Source: Trueperaceae bacterium
GTDB taxonomy: Bacteria; Deinococcota; Deinococci; Deinococcales; Trueperaceae
Assembly: GCA_007121175.1 (NCBI GenBank)
Contig: SKMG01000139.1
Location: 1 to 9,833, forward strand
Length of the DNA stretch: 9,833 nucleotides
Direction: 5' to 3'
Shown here: positions 1-7,445 of the stretch, in pieces
How the letters are laid out: each line of letters opens with the position of its first letter
Position numbering within the stretch: position 1 is the stretch's first letter
Notes under the pieces: model-generated
The model's database searches: none
What the model saw: the letters and a program-made list of their open reading frames with translations, nothing else
What the model was told of the DNA's origin: nothing
Translations under genes and position numbers: made by a program

Positions 1-1
1 A

Positions 2-514
2 CCGGCACCGGTCGGTCCCGTGCTCCTAGTCGACGGGCAGATCGAGCATCGCCAGGCGAGCGCCGGAGGCGCGGGTGCATTCACCTTCGTGAACACGCCG
101 GAGCTGCAGCGCGACCTCGCAGGACTCGCGTCAGGAACGCTCCATCAGCGGTTGCAGGTGCTGACGAAACCGAGCGGACAGCCGGTCCGGTACCAGGTCT
201 GCCTGGTGCCGGTCGACATCACCATCCCACCGGCCTGCAGCGACGCGTCCCACCTCGGCTTCAGCGGCAGCGGAACGTTCGAGGCGAGCCAGCCGCTCGC
301 GAGCCTGAGCGGCGCCGACCGTATCGCCTGGAACCGCGGTATCACCAGCGTGATGCTCGTCGTGCGTGACCCCAGCAACACGCCCGTCGACGAGCGCTCC
401 TTCGCCGCCTCCGGTGACCGGACCGACTTCGACATGTCCGACTACTACCCGATGACGGTCCGGTATCAGGCCATGGTCGTGCCGGCCGGAGCGAGTTTCC
501 CCGGCTGGCCCTGA
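2..514 (+). CDS. C-terminal part of a probable extracellular protein of unknown function
   Basis: The reading frame is open from the left edge of the window, so the true start lies outside it. A GTG at 20 is in frame but has no convincing ribosome binding site, so I do not take it as the start. The visible part is about 170 residues, rich in Gly, Ala, Ser, Thr and Pro with alternating short hydrophobic strands, as in secreted beta-sandwich proteins. No membrane helix is visible. The motif VRYQ followed by a hydrophobic strand and VP occurs twice, at residues 56-64 and 147-155 counted from the GTG at 20, suggesting two related beta domains. Two cysteines, C61 and C73, could form a disulfide. 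The gene converges on the deoxyhypusine-synthase-like gene with a 76 bp gap. I do not recognise a family. That it is a real gene is supported by the codon pattern and a clean stop at 512-514; its location outside the cytoplasm is inferred. Confidence 0.65.
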   Translation, partial: PAPVGPVLLVDGQIEHRQASAGGAGAFTFVNTPELQRDLAGLASGTLHQRLQVLTKPSGQPVRYQVCLVPVDITIPPACSDASHLGFSGSGTFEASQPLASLSGADRIAWNRGITSVMLVVRDPSNTPVDERSFAASGDRTDFDMSDYYPMTVRYQAMVVPAGASFPGWP

Positions 515-590
515 GGGGAGACAGCGCCGACGCCCGACCGCGCGCCTGTTCTTCCGCACAGCGGCGACCAGGCGCCGGTTCCCGGACCGC
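515..590. other. Short spacer between convergent genes, nothing recognised
   Basis: This 76 bp gap separates two converging stop codons, so a terminator would be expected. I see only very short GC-rich self-complementary pieces (CGGT and ACCG near 576-588), too weak to call. Confidence 0.5.
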
Positions 591-1646
591 TCAGTCGGTG
601 GCGACCGTCTGGCGCTGAGCCGCGAACAGCTGCTCGAAGCGGCGCGGGGCGCGGTGCTCCCAGCCGCGCTTGTGATACGCGTAGCCGGCCACGAGCGGGA
701 AGGTGACCGTCAACTCGCCGTACACCATCTGCTCGTACGTGGTGTCGACCTTTCCCCAGCTCGACGCCTCCTTCAGCGTCGAGCCCGAGAGGGCGCCGTC
801 GCGCTCGTCGGCGACGGTCAACTGGACCGCGTACTTGTGCATCGAGGCTTCGTGCCCCAAGAACTCTGCCGACACGACGATGTCCTGCACGAAGTTCTTC
901 GGGACCCCGCCGCCGAGCATCAGGATGCCAGTGGTGCCCTGATGGATCTTGATCTGGGTGAGCTCACGGAAGTCCTTCACCGAGTCGATGGCTACGTGTG
1001 ACTCGGGGTGGTGGATCTGGTGGTGCACGAGGCCGAAGCCCGCCGAGCAATCACTGAACGCGGGCACGAAGATCGGCACGCCGCGTTCGAACGCGCTCCG
1101 GACGATGCTGCCTGCCCCCAGATCGCGCGCTTGCAGGAAGCGCGCCATCTCGCCGATGAACTCGCGGCTCGAGTAGGCGCCGGGCGGCATACCGTCGGCG
1201 ATCTCACGGACGGTGTCGTCGCACTGACGCAGCTCCTCCTCGTCGATGTAGGTGTCATAGATGCGATCGATCATCAGTTCGCGCAGCGCGTTGTCGTCGG
1301 CGAACCTATCTCCCTGGTAATGGCGGAACCCTAGCGCCTCGAAGAAGTCCTGATCGACGATGTTGGCGCCGGTCGAGACGATCGCGTCGACCATGTTCGA
1401 CTCGATCAGCGCGACGATGGCCGCGCGCTGACCGGCTGAGACGACGCTGCCGGCCAAGGTCAGGATGATGCCGCACTCCTCGTCGCGAACCATCATGTCG
1501 AAGATTCGGCCCGCGCGCGCGAGGTCGCGAGCGGAGAACGCGGTCCGTCCCATCATCTCGACCAGCGGCACCACGTTCACGGCGGTGATGTCGAGGTGCT
1601 CGACGAACGTCGCGAGATGCTGCTGCTTCTCAGTCGTCCTGGTCAT
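591..1646 (-). CDS. Deoxyhypusine synthase family protein, probable homospermidine (triamine) synthase
   Basis: This 351-residue protein belongs to the NAD-dependent deoxyhypusine synthase fold, at the usual length for the bacterial branch. Visible landmarks are LAGSVVSAGQR (64-74), MVDAIVSTGAN (85-95) in the nucleotide-binding part, RIYDTYIDEEE (128-138), FVPAFSDCSAGFG (193-205), GGGVPKN (245-251) and SSWGK (295-299). K299 matches the catalytic lysine (Lys329) of the human enzyme that forms the imine with the aminobutyl group, and W297 matches Trp327. The human active-site His288 is replaced by N251. Bacteria lack eIF5A, so true hypusine formation is unlikely. A homologue called SpeY is required for homospermidine synthesis in the cyanobacterium Anabaena. 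Here the protein probably joins two putrescines, or putrescine and spermidine. The ATG at 1646 is preceded by GGAGG with 7 nt spacing; the frame stays open far upstream, but that extension runs antiparallel-neutral through the spacer and into the coding region of speA and lacks family similarity. It sits downstream of speA on the same strand. Family is secure; the exact substrate is inferred. Confidence 0.93.
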   Translation of the reverse strand: MTRTTEKQQHLATFVEHLDITAVNVVPLVEMMGRTAFSARDLARAGRIFDMMVRDEECGIILTLAGSVVSAGQRAAIVALIESNMVDAIVSTGANIVDQDFFEALGFRHYQGDRFADDNALRELMIDRIYDTYIDEEELRQCDDTVREIADGMPPGAYSSREFIGEMARFLQARDLGAGSIVRSAFERGVPIFVPAFSDCSAGFGLVHHQIHHPESHVAIDSVKDFRELTQIKIHQGTTGILMLGGGVPKNFVQDIVVSAEFLGHEASMHKYAVQLTVADERDGALSGSTLKEASSWGKVDTTYEQMVYGELTVTFPLVAGYAYHKRGWEHRAPRRFEQLFAAQRQTVATD

Positions 1647-1653
1647 GCTATGG

Positions 1654-1658
1654 CCTCC
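1654..1658 (-). promoter_or_regulatory. Ribosome binding site fixing the start of the deoxyhypusine-synthase-like gene
   Basis: On the minus strand this reads GGAGG, 7 nt before the ATG at 1646. It decides between this ATG and the much longer open frame that continues upstream through the spacer and overlaps speA. Confidence 0.8.
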
Positions 1659-1667
1659 GATCTCACG

Positions 1668-1684
1668 GGCCGCGACGGGCGGCC
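1668..1684 (-). other. Small GC-rich hairpin in the leader of the deoxyhypusine-synthase-like gene
   Basis: A perfect 6 bp inverted repeat, GGCCGC and GCGGCC with a 5 nt loop, ends 21 nt before the ATG and 9 nt before the ribosome binding site. It could be a leader hairpin or part of a weak terminator after speA; no T-run follows on the minus strand. Stems of this size arise by chance in DNA this GC-rich, so the call is weak. Confidence 0.22.
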
Positions 1685-1787
1685 ACGGTCCGGCGGGGAA
1701 CGCCCGGCGCGCGCGTCCGGTCTTGGAGCCCTGTGCAGCGGCGGACCTCTCACCGGTCGCCATCGGCGCTCCCGTGGCTACTGCATC

Positions 1788-1817
1788 ACGATGGTGCACA
1801 GCTCCGGGCGCTGTCAA
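1788..1817 (-). promoter_or_regulatory. Candidate sigma-70-type promoter for the deoxyhypusine-synthase-like gene
   Basis: On the minus strand a perfect TTGACA (positions 1817-1812) is followed after 18 nt by CATCGT (1793-1788), which keeps the second-position A and the final T of the -10 consensus. Transcription would begin near 1781, giving a leader of roughly 135 nt. An exact TTGACA is uncommon in DNA of this GC content, and it falls in the only sizeable spacer of the minus-strand unit. The -10 match is poor, so expression by read-through from speA remains possible. Confidence 0.35.
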
Positions 1818-1821
1818 GCGG

Positions 1822-1904
1822 CCCTGACGCGAACGCAGCCCGAACCAGACGCGCCCGGATGCGGACGCAGCCCTGACGCGTGCGCAGCCCTGACGCTGGC
1901 GTGC
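1822..1904. repeat. Imperfect tandem repeat array, about 17 bp unit, five copies
   Basis: Five consecutive units begin with CCC at 1822, 1839, 1854, 1871 and 1888. Units 1 and 4 both start CCCTGACGCG and end with CGCAG; unit 5 starts CCCTGACGC; unit 2 is shortened to 15 bp and diverged; unit 3 ends GGACGCAG. The array lies between the stop of speA and the candidate -35 element of the next gene, ending only 5 bp from that element. It is outside the two coding regions. It might be a set of binding sites for a regulator or simply a slippage-derived minisatellite. Confidence 0.6.
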
Positions 1905-1921
1905 CAGAGCCCGGAAGCCGG

Positions 1922-3844
1922 CTAGACTTGCTGCAGGTAGGTGTAGCCCACGAGCTCGGCGTCGTAGAGGGCCACGAGCTCGCGCTTCTCCTCGTCGCTG
2001 AGCGCAATGCCTGCGGCCTCGCTCTCGCGGATCTCCTCCTGGAGCCAACCGTGCAGCGTCTCGACCTCGTAGCCCATGTTCTGGATCACCCGGCGCGCTT
2101 TCTGACCGTTCACCAAGAGCTCCGCACGCCAGCCTCCGGGCTCGAGGCGAACGTGCGCCTCGTTGACGCGCCCGAACAGGTTGTGGTTCGTCGCCAGCAC
2201 GTCCTGGTAGGCGCCAGTCAGGAAGGCCCCCAGGTAGTAAGGCTCGCCAGGCTGCAGCTCGTGCACGGGCAGCGTGGCGCGCACGTCGCGCAGGTCGATG
2301 AAGCGCTGGATCTTGCCGTCGCTGTCGCAGCTGATGTCGACCAGCGTCGCGTGACGGCTGGGGCGCTCGTGCAGTCGCGTCAGCGGGACGATCGGGAAGA
2401 GTTGGCCGATCGCCCAGTGGTCGGGCATACCCTGGAACAGGCTGAAGTTGCACACGTAGGTGTCGGCCAGGCGCCTCGGTAGCGCCTCGAGCTCCTCCGG
2501 AACGTAGTCGAGCTGCTCGACGACCTTAGCGACGCGCGTCAGGACCTGTTGATAGAGCTGCTCGACGTAGGCCCGCTCGAGCAGCGTCAGGTAGCCGAGG
2601 TCGAACAGCGAATGCATGGTCTCCTTGTTCGAGACCGCCTCGTTGTAGACCTCGCGGTAGTTCTTGATCGAGACGGTCTTGAGGAGCTCGCGCATGTCCG
2701 TGACGAGCTGGTGCACTTCGCCCTCGAGCGGCGGCAGCTCGAGCGGAGTCCGGGTCGGCCCCAGGGCGTCGATGACCGGCATCACCAGCACCGCGTGGTG
2801 GGCGGTGAGCGCGCGACCGGACTCCGTCACGATCACCGGGTGCTCGGCCTCACCGTCGTCGCACACCTCCTTGATGGTGTACACGACGGTGTCGGCGTAC
2901 TCCTGGATGCCGTAGTTCGCCGACGCCTCGAAGGTCGTCTTGGAGCCGTCGTAGTCGACCGCCAAACCGCCGCCGACGTTGAGGTAGCGCACATCGGCTC
3001 CCATGCTGCGAACGTCGACGTATGCCTGGGTCGCCTCGCGCACCGCGACCTTGATACGCCGCACGTCGGTGAGCTGACTGCCGACGTGACAGTGGATCAT
3101 CTGCAGCGCCCCCAACATGCCTTCCTCGCGCAGGCGCCAGACGGCGTTGATCAGCTCGGTGCTGGTGAGGCCGAACTTGGCCTCGTCGCCGCCCGAGGCT
3201 TCCCACTGTCCGGCACCCTTGGCGTGGAGCTTGTAGCGGATGCCGATCACTGGAGCCACGCCCATCTCGCGTGAGACGCGCAGCACGCGTTCGAGCTCGG
3301 CGTACTTCTCGAGCGTGATCACCACCGGCTTGCCGAGCTTGCGCCCCCACAGCGCGAGCCGCACGAAGTGATCGTCCTTGAAGCCGTTGCAGCAGATCAG
3401 CGCCTCGGGATGCGTGTCCTGCACGAGGATCAATGCCAGCTCGGCCTTGCTGCCCGCCTCGAGCCCGGTCATGTAGCGCGCGCCGTACTCGGCGATCGTC
3501 TCGATCACCATGCGGCGCTGGTTCACCTTGACTGGGTACACGCCCTGGTAGTGCGCTCGGTAGCCGGCCTCGTCGATGGCGTGCGCGAACGCTTGGTTGA
3601 TGCGGTCGAGCCGGTCTTCGATGATCTGCGGGAAGCGGACGATCATGGGGACGCGGTGTCCACGCGCACGTAGCGACTCGACGATGTCCCGGATCGATGC
3701 CGCGCAACTCGGGTCGCTCCGGAGCGTGACCTCCATGTCGCCCTGCCGACCGGCACGGAAGTAGCCGCCGGCCCATTCGGAGATGCTGTAGAGCTCCTCA
3801 GCGTCGGCGATGCTGAAGGGCGTGTCGAGTGCGGCTTGGGCCAA
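1922..3844 (-). CDS. speA: Biosynthetic arginine decarboxylase SpeA
   Basis: SpeA decarboxylates arginine to agmatine in the cytoplasm, the first step of the arginine route to putrescine. It is a PLP enzyme of the alanine-racemase-fold class. With the start chosen here it has 640 residues, close to the family norm. Motifs, in order: YPVKVNQ (103-109) with K106 as the PLP lysine, EAGSKAEL (129-136), HCHVGSQ (251-257), NVGGGLAVDYDG (289-300) binding the PLP phosphate, ESGRALTAHH (341-350), CDSDGK (506-511) carrying the active-site cysteine, and GAYQD (544-548). I chose a TTG start because it lies 6 nt after GGAGGAGG and gives an N-terminus that leads directly into SIADAEELY, as in relatives. 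A GTG at 3910 and an ATG at 3907 would add 21-22 residues of poor complexity and have no ribosome binding site. It diverges from the agmatine deiminase gene and precedes the deoxyhypusine-synthase-like gene. All key residues are present and the frame is intact. Confidence 0.97.
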   Translation of the reverse strand: MAQAALDTPFSIADAEELYSISEWAGGYFRAGRQGDMEVTLRSDPSCAASIRDIVESLRARGHRVPMIVRFPQIIEDRLDRINQAFAHAIDEAGYRAHYQGVYPVKVNQRRMVIETIAEYGARYMTGLEAGSKAELALILVQDTHPEALICCNGFKDDHFVRLALWGRKLGKPVVITLEKYAELERVLRVSREMGVAPVIGIRYKLHAKGAGQWEASGGDEAKFGLTSTELINAVWRLREEGMLGALQMIHCHVGSQLTDVRRIKVAVREATQAYVDVRSMGADVRYLNVGGGLAVDYDGSKTTFEASANYGIQEYADTVVYTIKEVCDDGEAEHPVIVTESGRALTAHHAVLVMPVIDALGPTRTPLELPPLEGEVHQLVTDMRELLKTVSIKNYREVYNEAVSNKETMHSLFDLGYLTLLERAYVEQLYQQVLTRVAKVVEQLDYVPEELEALPRRLADTYVCNFSLFQGMPDHWAIGQLFPIVPLTRLHERPSRHATLVDISCDSDGKIQRFIDLRDVRATLPVHELQPGEPYYLGAFLTGAYQDVLATNHNLFGRVNEAHVRLEPGGWRAELLVNGQKARRVIQNMGYEVETLHGWLQEEIRESEAAGIALSDEEKRELVALYDAELVGYTYLQQV

Positions 3845-3850
3845 CGTCGT

Positions 3851-3858
3851 CCTCCTCC
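3851..3858 (-). promoter_or_regulatory. Strong ribosome binding site deciding a TTG start for speA
   Basis: The minus strand reads GGAGGAGG, then six bases, then TTG at 3844-3842. This is the strongest ribosome binding site in the window. It falls inside the longer open frame that begins at GTG 3910, where it would otherwise encode Leu-Arg-Arg-Arg, so it argues for the shorter protein. Confidence 0.75.
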
Positions 3859-3965
3859 GCAGGATGCCGCCACCGCGACCGTCGACAACCCTCGCGGCAG
3901 CGGCCATCACGGTATCAGGTGCGGCGGTGACGTTCGCCCCACGAGACAGCGAAACCGGAGTCCGG

Positions 3966-3974
3966 TGCTACCAT
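3966..3974 (+). promoter_or_regulatory. Candidate extended -10 promoter for the agmatine deiminase operon
   Basis: The sequence TGCTACCAT contains a TGn extension followed by TACCAT, which matches four of six -10 consensus positions, including the key A and final T. Transcription would start near 3981, about 48 nt before the ATG. A -35 element at normal spacing is not evident; GAGACA at 3943-3948 is too far away (20 nt). The TGn extension could compensate. Confidence 0.3.
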
Positions 3975-3984
3975 CGGTTCGCCC

Positions 3985-3998
3985 GGCGGCGCGCCGCC
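3985..3998. promoter_or_regulatory. Perfect 14 bp palindrome, possible operator or leader hairpin
   Basis: GGCGGCGCGCCGCC is its own reverse complement. It lies about 10 bp downstream of the candidate -10 element and 30 bp upstream of the agmatine deiminase ATG. A dimeric repressor site here would block the start of transcription. In DNA this rich in G and C, a palindrome of only G and C has a fair chance of being accidental. Confidence 0.3.
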
Positions 3999-4028
3999 CC
4001 ACCGCAGCCAGGGCGTCAGGAGCCTCCG

Positions 4029-5085
4029 ATGCTCGACCTCGATCACCCTACCCCGGTGGACCTCGGCTACCGCTGGCCGGCCGAGTGGACCCAACACGCC
4101 GCCACCTGGACCAGCTGGCCGAGCGACGACGCGTTGTGGGAGGGTGAGCTCGACGCGGTCCGCGCCGAGCTCGCGCTCATGGTGAGCGCGCTGACGCGCT
4201 TCGAGTCGGTGGTGATCAACGTGACCGACGACGAGGCTGAGCACGACGCGCGCGCGCGGCTGCGGCGAGCCGGAGCGCAGCCCGGCCGGTTCCGCTTCCA
4301 CCGCGTGCCGCTCGACGACTCCTGGTTCCGTGACAACGGTCCGCTGTTCGTGGTCAGCGGCGCCGGCCAGGTCGCGCTCACCGACTGGCGCTTCAACGCC
4401 TGGGGCGGCAAGTACGAGTACGGGCGCGACACTCTCGCTCCCGCTTCGGTGGCGCGCGAGTTGGGCATGCGTCGCTTCGCGTTCCCCTACGTGCTCGAGG
4501 GCGGCGGCATCGAGGTCAACGACGAGGGGCTGCTGCTGACCACGCGCTCGTGCCTCCTCTCGACGACGCGCAACCCGGAGCTCAGCGAAGAGGAGACCGA
4601 GGCGCTCCTGCGCGCGGGCCTCGGAGTGCGGCACGTGGTGTGGCTCGACCGCGGACTCGAGGGCGATCACACCGATGGGCACGTCGATCTCGTTGCGCGC
4701 TTCTGCAATGACCGCACCATCGTGTGCGCCGTGGCCGAGGACCCGCAGGACCCGAACTACGCCCCGCTCGAGGCCAACCGCGCGGTGCTCGAGGCTCTGC
4801 GCACGCCTGACGGCGAGCCGTTCACGGTGGTGCCGCTGCCGCTGCCGCAACAGCGCCGGCTGCCCGACGGCCGGGTGCTGGCCGCCTCGTACGCCAACTT
4901 CTACCTCGCCAATGGCGTGGTTCTGGTGCCTACGTATGACGACCCGCTCGACGGACCGGCGCTCGCCTTGCTCGCTCCACTGTTCCCAGACCGGGAGCTC
5001 ATGGGCGTGAGCGCGAGCCACCTGGTGACCGGCGGCGGCGCCTGGCACTGCGTCACGCAGCAGCAGCCGGAGGGAGCGATAGACC

Positions 5086-5093
<8 letters not shown>
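4029..5093 (+). CDS. aguA: Agmatine deiminase (agmatine iminohydrolase)
   Basis: This enzyme hydrolyses agmatine to N-carbamoylputrescine and ammonia. It belongs to the guanidine-modifying pentein fold (PPAD-type agmatine deiminase family). The 354-residue length is normal. Visible motifs are WFRDNGP (99-105), FNAWGGKYEYG (122-132), LEGGGIEVND (157-166) with a catalytic acidic residue E158, GDHTDGHVD (212-220) with the catalytic histidine H218, and GGGAWHCVTQQQP (335-347) with the nucleophile C341. The second residue of the usual GDDTDGH signature context is His here (H214), a small variation. The ATG at 4029 has AGGAG 6 nt upstream; the longer open frame towards 3810 overlaps the start of speA and is not used. 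The stop overlaps the next gene by 8 bp, which implies an operon and coupled translation with the enzyme for the next step. The reaction follows directly from SpeA encoded on the other side of the control region. Confidence 0.96.
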
Positions 5094-5971
<878 letters not shown>

Positions 5972-5997
<26 letters not shown>

Positions 5998-7414
5998 CGT
6001 CGGGTCTGCGGGCGTCGGAGTCGGCGTTGAACGTCAGATGGGGGCCCGGCGCTGCCGCCACGCCCGGCGGGAGCCACCATCCGCCGCCGGCGCGCTCCAG
6101 CACCCTCGCGAGCGCCAGGGCCACGTCCTCCCGGCCGACCGGCGCTACCACCTGGACCCCGATCGGCAACCCGTCGTCGCTGCGGCCGCACGGCACCACC
6201 ACCGCCGGCTGGCCACCGAGGCTGAACGTCAAGGCGGGCGCCAGCGAACCGGCGTCCTCGCCGTGCGCTACCGCCGGCCGCTCCGCAACCGGCGTGAGCA
6301 CCGCGTCGTAGCCGCCGAAGAAGCGCGTGAGGCCGGCCCGGAAGCGGTCCCACTCGAAGCGGAAGCGCTGCAGGTCGAGCGCCGTCAGCGGGCTCTGAGC
6401 GGTCGGTTGCCAGGTCTGCGCCGACGCCGACTCGGGCAGTGACCAGTAGGTGCGAGTGAGCGGGTAGACCGCCTCGAGGCCGTCTGGACGGTCCTCGACC
6501 AGGGTGGCGCCGGCGGCACGCGCCCAGCCCACGGCCGAGCGCACGGTCCGCTCCGTGTCAGGCGTGGCGACGCAGTCCGGCTGCCCGAGCCACCAGGCGA
6601 CGCGCAGCGACGAGACGTCGACGCCGGCGCTGTCTCCGAGCTCGAGCGGCAGAGCGCTGGGGTCGCTCGCGTCGGGGCCCTGCAGTACGCGCAGCGCGAG
6701 CTCCAGGTCGGCCACCGTGCGGGCCAGTGGACCGATCACGGTACGCGGGTCGAGCAGCGGCGTGATCACCGGGAAGTGTCCGGTGAGCGGCACGCGGCCG
6801 CTGGTGGGCCGCAGCGCGCACAACCCGCAGGCGTGGGCCGGTTGGCGGAGGCTGCCGCCGGAGTCGGAGCCGAGCCCCAGTGCCGAGCCTCCGGCCGCGA
6901 CGAGCGCGGCCTCCCCGGAGGAGCTCCCGGTCGGCGTGCGGGTCGGGTCGTGCGGGTTGAAGGTGGCGCCGAAAGCCTCGCTGTGCTCGCCAGGATTGGT
7001 CTTGCCCAGCACGATGGCCCCGGCGGCGCGCAAGCGCGCCACGGCAGTCGCGTCGCGCCCCGGCCGGCGAGCGCGAAACGCCGACTCGCCACCGCTGCAG
7101 GGCATCCCTGCTACGTCGATCCAGTCCTTGACGCTGACGCTGACACCGTGCAGCGGCCCGCGCACGACGCCCGCGGAGAGCTCGGCATCCGCTGCCCGAG
7201 CTACTGCGCGCGCCGCCCCCTCGTCGAGGTACACCACCGCGCGCACTACGGCATCGACCGCGTGGAGGCGCTCCAGCTGCGCCTCGAGCAGCGCCTGCGC
7301 GCGCACCTCGCCGCGGGCGAGCGCCGCCGCCTGCGCGCTCGCCGATGCCAGCACCAGGGCGCCGAGATCCATGCGCGGCATACTACGCCCGCGCGCTCGG
7401 TCCCGTGTCACCAT
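5972..7414 (-). CDS. Amidase signature (GatA/FAAH-like) hydrolase, substrate unknown
   Basis: This 480-residue protein is an amidase-signature serine hydrolase that would cleave a C-N amide bond. The Lys-Ser-Ser triad is visible: K96 in VSVKDWIDVAG, S164 in TGSSSGEAALVAAG, and the nucleophile S188 in GSDSGGSLRQPA. CGLCALRPTSGRVPLTG (196-212) and GGQPAVVVPCG (400-410) also fit the family. It is unlikely to be the tRNA amidotransferase subunit GatA because no gatB or gatC is adjacent and GSSSGE differs from the common GSSGGS form. Start choice is uncertain: ATG 7414 gives the longest form, while ATGs at 7381 and 7372 would remove a basic N-terminal stretch; none has a good ribosome binding site. 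Its last 26 bp overlap the end of the N-carbamoylputrescine amidase gene on the other strand. It starts 31 bp from the divergent radical SAM gene. A role with amidated polyamines is possible but is guesswork from position. Confidence 0.9.
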
Positions 7415-7445
7415 CGCAACGAGGCATGAGGTGGAAGCGCAGACG

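Larger units (their letters stand above)
3845..4028. promoter_or_regulatory. Divergent control region between speA and the agmatine deiminase gene
   Basis: This 184 bp gap separates the two oppositely directed halves of the putrescine pathway, so promoters for both must lie here or very near. I can suggest a plus-strand extended -10 element and a palindrome inside it. I found no convincing minus-strand promoter for speA. If speA really began at GTG 3910 the gap would shrink to 118 bp. Confidence 0.6.

Noticed and set aside
1822..1904. CRISPR array
   Set aside because: The units are about 17 bp, directly adjacent and imperfect, with no unique spacers and no cas genes nearby.
1896..1907. CTGGCGTGCCAG as a terminator just after speA
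   Set aside because: The stem is only 4-5 bp with a very small loop and no T-run; it overlaps the last repeat unit, which explains it better.
1647..2453. N-terminal extension of the deoxyhypusine-synthase-like frame by 269 residues
   Set aside because: It crosses the spacer and then overlaps the 3' part of speA out of frame, is very rich in Arg and Ala as expected for a shadow frame, and a good ribosome binding site marks ATG 1646.
2549..3274. Plus-strand open frame opposite speA
   Set aside because: Covered by a gene with all decarboxylase motifs, and the translation has no family features.
6504..7445. N-terminal extension of the radical SAM frame by 314 residues
   Set aside because: It is antisense to the amidase gene, has Ser/Ala/Arg-rich shadow composition, and the family N-terminus fits a start at 7446 or 7431.
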